A stretch of DNA of 64,000 nt from JBMNMS01 sp050953445 (GTDB taxonomy: Bacteria > Bacillota > Clostridia > Peptostreptococcales > Anaerovoracaceae), in contig JBMNMS010000002.1 in the NCBI GenBank assembly GCA_050953445.1, forward strand, positions 186,001 to 250,000, read 5' to 3'. Below the pieces are notes generated by a model. It had not been told where the DNA came from and made no database searches. It was given only the letters and a program-made list of their open reading frames with translations. Shown in pieces: positions 53,286 to 62,293 of the stretch. Every line of letters starts with the position of its first letter. The stretch's first letter is position 1. The translations under genes and the position numbers were made by a program.

Positions 53286-54793
53286 AAAAAATAGTTCTTG
53301 GAGATTATGTGGATAGCCTTGAAAAAAGAGGGCTGGTGGAAAGCTGTTTTATAAGACGGGGTGACGGTGAAGTGCCGGTGGAATACCTGTCGCATGATTC
53401 GAAGGATATGAAAGAATTGGGCCTCTTTGTATGTAAAGGTGCTCATTTTAAACCTGAATATCTTGATGAAGCAATAGGTAAAGGAGCTTTTTGCTATATG
53501 AGCGAAAAAGAATATCCTGTACGAAAGGATTCTTTTTCTCACATTATAGTCAATGACATTCGAAAGGCCATGGCCATTGTCGCCAATATGTACTATGGTG
53601 AGGCGTGGAGGGAGTTAGATCTGATAGGGATCACAGGTACTAAAGGGAAGTCCACTGTAACATATTACGTTAAATCAATTTTGGATGAATATTTAGAATC
53701 CCTGGATAGGGGTGAAAGTGCTGTGCTTTCCGGTATAGATAACTATGATGGGGTTATTCGTGAGGAATCCCACCTTACTACCCCGGAAGCCATAGTGCTA
53801 CACAGACACTTTAGAAATGCGGTTAATAGCAACATACCTTTTTTGGAGATGGAGGTGTCGAGTCAGGCTCTGCGCTACGATAGAACTTTGGGAGTTGAGT
53901 TTGCCGTAGGCTGTTATTTGAATATAAGTGAAGACCATATAAGTCCTATTGAGCATGTGGATTTTGACGATTATTTTGATGCTAAGCTGATACTGTTCAA
54001 ACAATGCAGAACCGCATGTATAAATCTTGAGGCGGATCATTACCAGGAGGTTGTGGATACCGCCAGGGATAATTTCTGTCGAATAATAACCTATGGCCTT
54101 AGGGAGGAAGCGGATGTTTATGGGTATAGGGTGGTAAAAAAAGGGGATTACACTTCCTTTATGGTACGCACCGACACCTTTGAAGGGGAATTTCAACTGG
54201 GAATGACCGGATTATTCAATGTTGAAAATGCCCTTGCGGCCATATCCATCTGCTACGCATTGGATATACCTCGTAAATTCATGATTTCCGGTTTAAAAAA
54301 GGCATTGGTACCGGGGCGAATGGAGCTATTTAAGGGTGAAATGGGGAGCCCTCTAATCATCGTTGACTATGCCCATAACAGACTGAGCTTTGATAAGCTT
54401 TTTACATCGACAATAAGGGAATACCCAGATAAAAAAATAATAGCAGTTTACGGTTGTCCTGGTAAAAAGGCTCTGGCCAGGCGAAAGGAACTGGCGGAAA
54501 TTGCAGGGAGATATTCTAAGAAGATTTACATTACTGAGGAAGATCCGGGAGAAGAACCGGTTATGGACATATGTCAGGAAATAGCCCTACATGTTAAGGC
54601 GCAAAATTGTCCCTATGAGATTGAGGTGGATCGTGGGGAAGCCATCAGGAAGGCCATAGAAGAGGGAGATGGGGACACTGTTATACTGATTACCGGTAAG
54701 GGTAGGGAGACCAGACAGAAGCGGGGAACAGATTATATAGACTGTCCCTCGGATGTAGAATATGTGGAAAGGTATTTGAAATCGGACAAATAA
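53282..54793 (+). CDS. MurE-like Mur ligase without diaminopimelate signature
   Basis: 503 residues. Mur ligase domains in order: UDP-substrate domain (1-105), ATPase domain with P-loop GITGTKGKST (about 115), MEVSSQAL, NISEDH, the carbamylated-lysine motif DYFDAKLILF, then PGRMELF, DYAHNRLSFD and a C-terminal domain. The specificity loop reads TEEDPGEEP, where meso-DAP MurE enzymes have DNPR. So it should add something other than DAP, for example Lys, Orn or another amine. Start overlaps the racemase stop; AAGGTG upstream. It is outside the usual dcw cluster and is probably a second, dedicated enzyme. Confidence 0.88.
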   Translation: MKKIVLGDYVDSLEKRGLVESCFIRRGDGEVPVEYLSHDSKDMKELGLFVCKGAHFKPEYLDEAIGKGAFCYMSEKEYPVRKDSFSHIIVNDIRKAMAIVANMYYGEAWRELDLIGITGTKGKSTVTYYVKSILDEYLESLDRGESAVLSGIDNYDGVIREESHLTTPEAIVLHRHFRNAVNSNIPFLEMEVSSQALRYDRTLGVEFAVGCYLNISEDHISPIEHVDFDDYFDAKLILFKQCRTACINLEADHYQEVVDTARDNFCRIITYGLREEADVYGYRVVKKGDYTSFMVRTDTFEGEFQLGMTGLFNVENALAAISICYALDIPRKFMISGLKKALVPGRMELFKGEMGSPLIIVDYAHNRLSFDKLFTSTIREYPDKKIIAVYGCPGKKALARRKELAEIAGRYSKKIYITEEDPGEEPVMDICQEIALHVKAQNCPYEIEVDRGEAIRKAIEEGDGDTVILITGKGRETRQKRGTDYIDCPSDVEYVERYLKSDK

Positions 54794-54824
54794 AATCACC
54801 GCCTTAGTTGTTAAAAACAAACGC

Positions 54825-55310
54825 TTATGAATAGTTTTCGCAATTTGAAAAATCGTAGTCATAGCAGGTATCACCAAGTTTTTCAAGACGGTATAATGTT
54901 AGTGCTTCACTTATTGTGCACTGAATTTGGTTGTTGCCGCCTTGCTCCACGCAGGTTACGAGAGATTCCACAGCATACCAGTTGCGAAAGCGATATAACT
55001 CTTCGATGATGGTACGTCTTTTCTCCGGAGTCTCTTTTCCTGTTGTCAGGCTGATTAGAAGATTTTGAATATTCCCCATCAGTACGTGAATATCCATGGA
55101 GTTGTCGGGAACGCCCACCAGTATATCCTCAAAATAATTATCCACCAACTCACTTAAATCGGGAAATGTGATATGACCCAAAACCTTATAAAAATCTTCA
55201 AAGGATATCTCCTCATCAAGCTCCATTAAATCTGCTAACTGTTCAAAGTATTCAAAATCCGAAGGATCTTTCATGTCTAAAAGACTTAACAATTCCTCTA
55301 TGTTTATCAT
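54825..55310 (-). CDS. Hypothetical acidic protein downstream of murI
   Basis: 161 residues, not recognised. Strongly acidic, helical, with no membrane segment; C terminus with two Cys (GDTCYDYDFSNCEN). It overlaps the murI start region by a few bases only in its longer frame; from the chosen start at 55310 (GGGTGG upstream) it lies 17 bases after the murI stop, so it is in the same unit. Confidence 0.7.
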   Translation of the reverse strand: MINIEELLSLLDMKDPSDFEYFEQLADLMELDEEISFEDFYKVLGHITFPDLSELVDNYFEDILVGVPDNSMDIHVLMGNIQNLLISLTTGKETPEKRRTIIEELYRFRNWYAVESLVTCVEQGGNNQIQCTISEALTLYRLEKLGDTCYDYDFSNCENYS

Positions 55311-55327
55311 TTCATCAACCACCCTTC

Positions 55328-56149
55328 TCACTGATTACATACGTCCAAATCAAAGTTTTTAAAAGCTACTTTAAACTGGGATAATTCAAAGATGCGATTT
55401 ATCATATTAACAAAGTTGTCGGACAGATCGCTGGCATAGAAGGTATCATCCCCATGTTTCTTATCTGCAAACATATTTCTGGCCTTCAATTCCAACCCCA
55501 CTGTATTTGCGATTTCATCCGAGGGGTTTATGATATGTAAATCGGGATAAATCTTCTCAATATTATCTCGTATCAATGGATAATGAGTGCAGCCTAAAAT
55601 AAGGGTATCTATTCTATTGTAGGACAGATAGGGATCCAGATAATGTCGTATCGCCAGATCCATAATATCATTCCGTATTATTCCTTCCTCTATCAATGGA
55701 ACAAGAATAGGGCAAGGTGTTGAGGAAATACGCAGGCCGGGATTAAAATTGTTAATGGCATTTTCGTAGGCCTTGCTTTTAATCGTAACCTTTGTCCCTA
55801 TAATACCTATGCTGTTATCTGTTGTACAGAGGTTTGCCACCGCCTTGGCAGCCGGATTGATTATACCAATAAAAGGGGTATCCGGATATCGGTTTTGCAG
55901 TTCATCAAGGCATATGGCACTTACGGTGTTGCAGGCAATAACCACCATCTTAACATGGCTTTGTATGAGAAAATCGGCAATTTGATTGGAAAATGTGCGT
56001 ATGGTTTTGGAGGCCTTAGATCCGTAAGGGGTTCTTGCAGTATCGCCGAAATATATAATCTGTTCGTTGGGAAAAGCCTTCATTAGCGGGGACACACAGG
56101 TTAATCCCCCCAGGCCGGAATCAAATATTCCAATTGGTCTGTTATCCAT
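55328..56149 (-). CDS. murI: Glutamate racemase
   Basis: 273 residues. IGIFDSGLGGLT, first catalytic Cys in VIACNTVSA (about 73), second in LILGCTHYP (about 185). Provides D-Glu for the peptidoglycan stem. It faces the D-amino-acid operon from the other side with one gene between. Confidence 0.96.
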   Translation of the reverse strand: MDNRPIGIFDSGLGGLTCVSPLMKAFPNEQIIYFGDTARTPYGSKASKTIRTFSNQIADFLIQSHVKMVVIACNTVSAICLDELQNRYPDTPFIGIINPAAKAVANLCTTDNSIGIIGTKVTIKSKAYENAINNFNPGLRISSTPCPILVPLIEEGIIRNDIMDLAIRHYLDPYLSYNRIDTLILGCTHYPLIRDNIEKIYPDLHIINPSDEIANTVGLELKARNMFADKKHGDDTFYASDLSDNFVNMINRIFELSQFKVAFKNFDLDVCNQ

Positions 56150-56243
56150 AAAAAAGGACTCCTTTGTAAAGTGGTTTTTTTCCGGTTGGTTGTTGGATAT
56201 GGAATTAGTTTATCAAAAAATCGGCTATGATACAAATCAAATG

Positions 56244-56252
56244 TGATATAAT
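56244..56252 (+). promoter_or_regulatory. Extended -10 promoter of pepF
   Basis: TGATATAAT (TG at 56244, TATAAT at 56247-56252). No good -35 is visible, in keeping with the extended -10 class. Confidence 0.55.
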
Positions 56253-56305
56253 ACGTAAGGATATGAATCTATCGGTTTAGGGTTTCTAAACTGGGAAATG
56301 AGGGC

Positions 56306-58120
56306 ATGATGAAGGAAAATAAGGAAACGAAAACGAGAGAGCAGATTGAGAAAAAATATAAATGGAATATAGAAGCTATGTACGAAGACGAGGCCATATG
56401 GGAGGAGGACTGTCAAAAGGCCATGGATTTGGCTGAGGCTTACCCGGCAAAATATCAGGGTAGATTAGGGGAGAGCGGGGAGATTTTGCTGATGGCTTTA
56501 AAGGATAAGGACCATATGTGGAGGATCTTAGAAAAGGCCTATGTCTATGCCAGGATGAAAAGGGATGAGGACAACAGGGTATCCAAATATCAGTCCATGT
56601 GCGATAAAACCCAAAGTTTGATTGCTTCAGTGGCCGCCCATCTTTCATTTTTCACACCTGAAATATTGGGAATAAATGAGGAAAAGCTTATGTTCCATAT
56701 TAGCTCTACACCGGGGCTTGAAGTATATGGACATCTGATAGAGGACACCCTGAGGCAAAAAGCCCATGTGCTTACACCTGATGAGGAAAGGCTGATGGCT
56801 CAATTCCGCGAGTTAGGGTCGACAACCAACGATATTTTCAGCATGATAAACAATGCTGATATGAAGTTTGGAACTATTGAGGACGAGGATGGTGACCAGG
56901 TGGAGGTTACCCATGGTCGATATATCGGATTTTTGGAGTCAGAGAATATAAAGGTCAGGCAGCAGGCTTATGAGCAAATGTACGGGGCTTATGAAAAACT
57001 GAAGAACACTTTGGCAACAAATTATCACTACAACACTAAACATGATGTGGTTGTTTCCAGGATTAGGAGGTATGATTCCTCACTAAAGGCATCCCTGTCG
57101 GGAGATAATGTTTCCCAGAAGGTTTACGATAATCTCATAAATATAGTAAATGATAACCTTCACCTTTTGCATCGCTATGTTGATATAAGACGCAAGGCGC
57201 TTAATTTGAAAGAAATACACATGTATGATATGTATGCACCTCTTGTAGCAGGCCAAAGAGAGAAGATATCTTACGAGGATGCCTTGGATATGGTTAAAAA
57301 GGGATTATCACCCTTGGGGGAGGATTACATCCATAGAATGGTCAAGGGGATAGAATCCAGATGGATGGATGTATTTGAAAACCAGGGTAAGACCAGCGGT
57401 GCGTATTCCTTTGGATGTTATGACAGCATGCCCTACATCCTTTTAAACTATAATGGCAGATTAAAAGACGTATTCACCATAGCTCATGAAATGGGGCATT
57501 CCATGCATTCTCTTTATAGCAGGGAGGAACAACCTTATATTTACGGGGGGCACTCGATTTTCACTGCAGAGGTAGCATCTACCGTAAATGAGAACCTGTT
57601 GATGAGATATCTTCTTGATAATGAAGATGATGTGAATAGAAAGAAATACCTTACCAACCTCTACATTGAGGACTTCCGGGGGACGGTTTTCAGGCAGACC
57701 ATGTTTGCTGAATTTGAGAAAAATACACATGAAGCGGTTGAAAATGGTGAAATGCTTACCGCCCAATGGCTCTGTGACACCTATGATGCATTAAATCGCA
57801 AATATTTCGGAGATAATGTATCCTATGATCCACAAATAGCCATGGAATGGGCACGGATACCTCACTTTTATAATGGATTTTACGTTTACAAGTATGCCAC
57901 AGGTTTCTCTGCTGCTGTTGCTATTGCAGATAGGATATTGCACGAAGGCAAAACTGCCGGGGAAGACTATATCAGGTTTTTAAAATCGGGGGAAAAGGAT
58001 TATCCTATAGAGCTTCTAAAAATAGCAGGCGTGGATATGGGCAGTCCGGAACCTATAAGAAAAGCCATGAAGGTTTTTGAAGCACTGGTAGATGAAATGG
58101 AACAGCTCATAGCCAAGTGA
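56306..58120 (+). CDS. pepF: Oligoendopeptidase F
   Basis: 604 residues, M3B metallopeptidase. Zinc motif HEMGHSMH at about 393 with the downstream Glu in FTAEVASTVNE. Cytosolic enzyme that trims peptides of about 7-17 residues. Start ATG 56306 or 56309; neither has a perfect ribosome site. nadK follows after 19 bases. Confidence 0.95.
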   Translation: MMKENKETKTREQIEKKYKWNIEAMYEDEAIWEEDCQKAMDLAEAYPAKYQGRLGESGEILLMALKDKDHMWRILEKAYVYARMKRDEDNRVSKYQSMCDKTQSLIASVAAHLSFFTPEILGINEEKLMFHISSTPGLEVYGHLIEDTLRQKAHVLTPDEERLMAQFRELGSTTNDIFSMINNADMKFGTIEDEDGDQVEVTHGRYIGFLESENIKVRQQAYEQMYGAYEKLKNTLATNYHYNTKHDVVVSRIRRYDSSLKASLSGDNVSQKVYDNLINIVNDNLHLLHRYVDIRRKALNLKEIHMYDMYAPLVAGQREKISYEDALDMVKKGLSPLGEDYIHRMVKGIESRWMDVFENQGKTSGAYSFGCYDSMPYILLNYNGRLKDVFTIAHEMGHSMHSLYSREEQPYIYGGHSIFTAEVASTVNENLLMRYLLDNEDDVNRKKYLTNLYIEDFRGTVFRQTMFAEFEKNTHEAVENGEMLTAQWLCDTYDALNRKYFGDNVSYDPQIAMEWARIPHFYNGFYVYKYATGFSAAVAIADRILHEGKTAGEDYIRFLKSGEKDYPIELLKIAGVDMGSPEPIRKAMKVFEALVDEMEQLIAK

Positions 58121-58139
58121 TGAAAGAGGTAGCAAAGAG

Positions 58140-58964
58140 ATGGATAAAAAAAGGATAGTATATATCTTTTCTAAATGCGACGAAATATCCCAAAAAATCC
58201 AGGAGAAAATGTGCGAGAAATTAGGGTGTGCAGGATTCACGATAACAGGGGAATTCGACCCCAATGCGGAGCTTATTATAAGCATAGGAGGCGACGGCAC
58301 CTTCCTTAGGCTTCTCCACCAATATGATTTCCCTTCTGTGCCCTGTGTGGGAATCAATACAGGCCATCTTGGATTCTTTCAGGAGATAAGGCCTGATGGT
58401 CTTGATGAATTTATAGAGAAATATAAAAAGGGTATGTGCACGGTGCAAAGGCTTCAAACAGCCAAGCTGGTTGTGTGGACTGATCAAAAAGTTGTTGAAT
58501 ATACGGGACTTAATGAGGTTGTGATAAGAAGAAGTATGGAAAAAAGCATTCATTTGGATATTGCCATAGGAGAAAGCTGTATTGAGCGTTTTAGCGGAGA
58601 TGGCATTCTTGTTGCAACACCTTCGGGAAGTACCGCTTACAATTATGCTCTGGGTGGGAGCATTGTCGATCCCAGGCTTTCCTTGTTACAGCTTACACCT
58701 ATTGCACCTATGAATACAAATGCATATCGCTCTTTTACATCTAGCATACTGCTTCCCAGCGATATGGCGATACAGATTTATCCGGATAACAAAAAGGATG
58801 ATAAGACATTAGTTGTAACAGACGGAATAGGTTACGATTTAAAAAATGTAAACAAGATTGAAGTATCCCTATCCGGCAAGGAGGTAATGCTTTTGAGGCT
58901 TGACGGATATGATTTCTGGCATAAAGTAAAAGATAAGTTTCTTCAGGACTACAGATCGGTATAA
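58140..58964 (+). CDS. nadK: NAD kinase
   Basis: 274 residues. The GGDGTFLR motif (about 50) and the later ATPSGSTAYN block define the family. Makes NADP. The protein has the C-terminal beta domain of the family. It is followed 12 bases later by an RluD-like gene; in many clostridia nadK lies near tlyA and recN, which are not here. Confidence 0.96.
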   Translation: MDKKRIVYIFSKCDEISQKIQEKMCEKLGCAGFTITGEFDPNAELIISIGGDGTFLRLLHQYDFPSVPCVGINTGHLGFFQEIRPDGLDEFIEKYKKGMCTVQRLQTAKLVVWTDQKVVEYTGLNEVVIRRSMEKSIHLDIAIGESCIERFSGDGILVATPSGSTAYNYALGGSIVDPRLSLLQLTPIAPMNTNAYRSFTSSILLPSDMAIQIYPDNKKDDKTLVVTDGIGYDLKNVNKIEVSLSGKEVMLLRLDGYDFWHKVKDKFLQDYRSV

Positions 58965-58976
58965 AAGGGATTATAG

Positions 58977-59879
58977 ATGAAAGAGCGTTTTATATATGTT
59001 TTGACAGAGGAAGATGAAAATATCAGCATTAAATCCATTCTAAGGAGGCGGCTTCAACTCTCGTCCCGATTGATTCGCCAGTTAATACTATGCGATGGGG
59101 TTCATTTAAATGGAGCATGGGTACATCTTAAAAGCAGAGGGATTAAATCTGATGTTTTAACCGTAAAAATGCCTGAAGAAACAAGCTATTTTGAACCTGA
59201 GGACATTCCAATTCAGGTTGTTTTCGAGGATAAGAATCTTCTGGTGGTGAATAAGCAGCCGGGAATAGTGGTTCATCCCACAAGGGGGCACCCCACAGGT
59301 ACAATGGCTAATGGGATAGCAAAATACATGGAGGAAAAAGGCGATGGCTATAAGATTCGCTTTATTAATAGGCTTGACAGAGATACCTCAGGCATCTTGT
59401 TAATCGGGAAAAATTCCTTCATGCAGGATCATCTGTCCGATCAGATGAGGAAGGGAGAAACGGAAAAGTACTATATTGCAGTGGTTAAGGGGCACCCGGA
59501 CAGAAATCAGGGAACTATAGATCTTCCGATAGGCAGGCCTATCGAAGGAGATATCCGTAGACAAGTTATGGAGGGGGGTTCACCCTCCATAACCCGATAT
59601 AAGGTTTTAAAAAGGTTTGCAAGGGGAGATTCCCTAGTGGAATTAAATTTAGTAACTGGAAGGACTCATCAGATACGGGTTCATATGTCCTTTATAGGGC
59701 ATCCTGTTATGGGGGATAGTCTGTACGGTATGGAAGAGGAGGGTTTAATCAACAGGCAGGCCTTGCACAGTGCCGCTTTCATATGCAATCATCCGGTCAG
59801 CGGAGAAAGACTTGTGCTAAAAGCGCCGCTTCCTGCTGACATGGCACTGTTGATAGAAAGACTTGATGGAGGATTATAG
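58977..59879 (+). CDS. RluA/RluD-family pseudouridine synthase
   Basis: 300 residues. An N-terminal S4-like domain (about 13-60), then the catalytic RLDRDTSGILL block with the essential Asp, and RTHQIRVHMSFIGHPVMGD. Member of the RluA/C/D group acting on 23S rRNA or tRNA; exact target not assigned. Possibly translationally linked to nadK. Confidence 0.92.
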   Translation: MKERFIYVLTEEDENISIKSILRRRLQLSSRLIRQLILCDGVHLNGAWVHLKSRGIKSDVLTVKMPEETSYFEPEDIPIQVVFEDKNLLVVNKQPGIVVHPTRGHPTGTMANGIAKYMEEKGDGYKIRFINRLDRDTSGILLIGKNSFMQDHLSDQMRKGETEKYYIAVVKGHPDRNQGTIDLPIGRPIEGDIRRQVMEGGSPSITRYKVLKRFARGDSLVELNLVTGRTHQIRVHMSFIGHPVMGDSLYGMEEEGLINRQALHSAAFICNHPVSGERLVLKAPLPADMALLIERLDGGL

Positions 59880-59957
59880 GAAGTAACATCTTTCCGGGAA
59901 CCATCATATTATGTTGTGAGTAATGGACTTTGAGAAATGGTTTCAGGAGGTGTAAAA

Positions 59958-60281
59958 ATGGGTGAAGAGTATAACAGACGTGCTGTTCATTGCGATCCAT
60001 GTCAGGTAAAATGTGAATCTTTTAGCAATCCTTGCGATTGTCAGGGGTATGGCGAAAGAGAAGAGGAAGGCTGGGAGTGGGGAAGTTCCCTGATAATTCT
60101 TCTGGTCATTCTGTTTTTATGCGGCGGCGGAAGTTCGTTGTTTGGCTGCGGAGGGGATTGTTGTGAGGGAACCCCCGGGGGAGGATTTGGATCTGGCAGC
60201 TGGCTACTTATCGCAATAGTTATAATTCTGCTTTTCCAAGGGCAAAAAGGATGCAAAGGCGGCGGGTTTAATTTGTTCTAA
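59958..60281 (+). CDS. Small Gly/Cys-rich membrane protein
   Basis: 107 residues, no recognised family. An N-terminal polar part with five Cys (CDPCQVKC, NPCDCQG), a hydrophobic segment (SSLIILLVILFL), a Gly/Cys-rich link (GGGSS, GCGGDCCEG, GGGFGSGS), a second hydrophobic segment and a GCKGGGF end. AGGAGGTG precedes ATG 59958. The style, two helices joined by glycine-rich loops, recalls small spore-associated YjcZ/SscA-like proteins, but longer and more Cys-rich. Confidence 0.7.
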   Translation: MGEEYNRRAVHCDPCQVKCESFSNPCDCQGYGEREEEGWEWGSSLIILLVILFLCGGGSSLFGCGGDCCEGTPGGGFGSGSWLLIAIVIILLFQGQKGCKGGGFNLF

Positions 60282-60306
60282 AAACCTTAGATAAAGGACT
60301 AAAATA

Positions 60307-60353
60307 GGGGTATGATCCCCACCGGTCAGGTGAGTGAAAGTACCCCGTTTTTT
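60307..60353 (+). terminator. Terminator after the Gly/Cys-rich gene
   Basis: GGGGTA and TACCCC form the outer stem, an inner CACC/GGTG stem lies within, and GTTTTTTA follows. Placed 25 bases after the stop. Confidence 0.75.
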
Positions 60354-60360
60354 AGTAAAC

Positions 60361-60390
60361 TTGACTAGATTCCCATCTGGAATATATAAT
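60361..60390 (+). promoter_or_regulatory. Sigma-A promoter of rarD
   Basis: TTGACT at 60361-60366 and TATAAT at 60385-60390, spacer 18, just after the preceding terminator. Confidence 0.7.
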
Positions 60391-60431
60391 TAAAGACCGA
60401 CAGGGAAAATGGTTAAAGGGAAAATAATGTG

Positions 60432-61364
60432 ATGGGTAATGATCAAATAGATGGCAAGGAGTATGCTATAGGTATAAGCTGTGCCTTGAGTAGCATGGTG
60501 ATGTGGGGCGTACTCCCGATATATTGGAAGCTGCTATACCCGATAGACTCTATGCTCATAATGTTGTATCGCTTGGTGGAGACCTGTATTATAGTGTTTG
60601 TGGTAAGCCTGTTTATATATGGCTGGAAGGGGATTATAGAACCCTTGAAGCGGAAGGGTGCCATAATTATCTTCACGTTGGCAGGAATTTGCATATCTTT
60701 CAATTGGGGTCTGTATATTTTCATGGTTAATAAAGGATATGTAATACAGACCAGTATCGGCTATTATATAGAACCATTGATGGTATGTCTTTTTGGGGTC
60801 ATATTTTTTCATGAAAAGATGAATAGGTATAAGTCGACGGCCATACTGTTTGCAATTGCAGGAGTGATAGTAATGGTATTTTCATATGGCCAGATTCCCG
60901 TAATGGCATTGGGGCTTGCCATTGCCTTTGCAACCTATGCGGCCATCAAGAAAAAAATGAAGGCACCGGCACTTTTAGCGTTGTTTTATGAGACTGTCTT
61001 TTTATTACCATTGGTAATCCCCTGGATTATAAGTTATGAAATGTCAGGTAAGGGCGTGATTCATACGGCAGAAATGAGCCAGATAGCCTGGCTTTCATTG
61101 GCGGGACTGTTTACGGCAATACCCTTATCACTTTTTGGAATGGCGGCGAATCGTATCAGCTTGATATCGCTGGGTATAACAGAATATATTGCACCTTCAA
61201 TAGCTTTGCTATTGGGGATATTTTTATTCAAAGAAGCCTTTGATTTTTTTCAGCTTGCAGGCTTTACTGCAATATGGATAGGGTTGGCAATATTTACGAT
61301 AGGCGAGATTAAGGAGCGCCGGAGACTGGCCTTATCCTTTGGTTTGGAAGGAGACAAGCATTAA
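60432..61364 (+). CDS. rarD: RarD-type EamA-family permease
   Basis: 310 residues, ten membrane helices in two EamA repeats. The N-terminal helix with SMVMWGVLPIYWKLL and the SFNWGLYIFMVNKGYVIQTS block are typical of RarD (related to chloramphenicol-sensitive proteins). Substrate unknown. ATG 60432 preferred over GTG 60429; AAAGGG upstream. The MBL hydrolase gene follows at once. Confidence 0.9.
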   Translation: MGNDQIDGKEYAIGISCALSSMVMWGVLPIYWKLLYPIDSMLIMLYRLVETCIIVFVVSLFIYGWKGIIEPLKRKGAIIIFTLAGICISFNWGLYIFMVNKGYVIQTSIGYYIEPLMVCLFGVIFFHEKMNRYKSTAILFAIAGVIVMVFSYGQIPVMALGLAIAFATYAAIKKKMKAPALLALFYETVFLLPLVIPWIISYEMSGKGVIHTAEMSQIAWLSLAGLFTAIPLSLFGMAANRISLISLGITEYIAPSIALLLGIFLFKEAFDFFQLAGFTAIWIGLAIFTIGEIKERRRLALSFGLEGDKH

Positions 61365-61366
61365 TA

Positions 61367-62257
61367 ATGGGTGAGATTATTAAAAGGGTGTCGGCTGGTA
61401 AGGGGGGAGAGGCGCTGCTTATCAAGGGGGCTGAAAAAAGCTGCCTTTACGATAGCGGCATGGCCTATTGCGGCGATGAAATGGCGGAAAATGTAAGGAG
61501 GGAGCTAAAAGGTGGCAGACTTGATTTTATTATACTCTCTCATACTCATTACGATCATATAGGAGGCGTTCCATATATTCGCAGGATATGGCCCGAAGTT
61601 AAGGTTTTGGGATCGGTCTTTGGTCAACCTATTTTAGAAAAACCTAAAGCCTTGGCGACCATTAGGAGTCTTGCGGAGACTGCTGCCCGGAAGTATGCTA
61701 AAAACCCTCAAAAACCGTTGGATTACGATGATAGACAATTAGCTATGGATATAGGCCTGACTGATGGCTCTGTTATTTCCTTAGGGGACATGCATATAAA
61801 AGCCTATGCTACCAAGGGTCATACTCCTTGCTCCATGTCATACTTCATAGAGGAGGAGAAAATTCTACTTGCAAGCGAATCCACAGGTCTTTACCTTGGG
61901 GAAGGGAAATATTCCTCCAGTATTTTAACCGGTTATGGCGACGCAATGGAATCCATTGAAAAATGCCGAAACCTGGGGGCAAGGAGCATATATGCACCCC
62001 ATTATTTGGAGGTAGAAAAAGAAGAGATGCCCATGTTTTGGGACCGGTTGAAAGCTACGGCGGAAGAATCTAAAGACTTTATACTTGAATGTTTAAATAG
62101 GGGGTATACACAGGATGAGGTTGTTGAAATATGCACGGATCGCTATTGGAGGGGATTCATAAGCGAAGAGCAGCCCAGGGAAGCGTATTGGATTAACCAA
62201 AAAGCAAAGGTTAAGGTCATAGCCAGGGAATTTATGCATGAGATAAATATGGAATAA
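61367..62257 (+). CDS. Metallo-beta-lactamase-fold hydrolase
   Basis: 296 residues. Metal motif SHTHYDHIGG, third His in KGHTPCS, and a final His in APHYLEV. Where most family members have the bridging Asp, the strand reads LLASESTGLY, with Ser-Glu-Ser. The C-terminal 80 residues are helical. Substrate unknown. It starts three bases after the rarD stop, so it shares that transcript. Confidence 0.85.
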   Translation: MGEIIKRVSAGKGGEALLIKGAEKSCLYDSGMAYCGDEMAENVRRELKGGRLDFIILSHTHYDHIGGVPYIRRIWPEVKVLGSVFGQPILEKPKALATIRSLAETAARKYAKNPQKPLDYDDRQLAMDIGLTDGSVISLGDMHIKAYATKGHTPCSMSYFIEEEKILLASESTGLYLGEGKYSSSILTGYGDAMESIEKCRNLGARSIYAPHYLEVEKEEMPMFWDRLKATAEESKDFILECLNRGYTQDEVVEICTDRYWRGFISEEQPREAYWINQKAKVKVIAREFMHEINME

Positions 62258-62283
62258 AAAAAGGATGTTTGCTTGAAACACCC
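62255..62283 (-). terminator. Terminator after rpmB
   Basis: In the minus-strand message GGGTGTTT, a five-base loop, AAACATCC and a run of seven U. One G-U pair lies in the stem. It begins close to the rpmB stop and ends at the stop of the convergent MBL gene. Confidence 0.85.
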
Positions 62284-62293
62284 TTCCTATTAA

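Noticed and set aside
60307..60353. A riboswitch before rarD
   Set aside because: The branched hairpin ends in a T run and lies upstream of the rarD promoter, so it belongs to the previous gene as a terminator.
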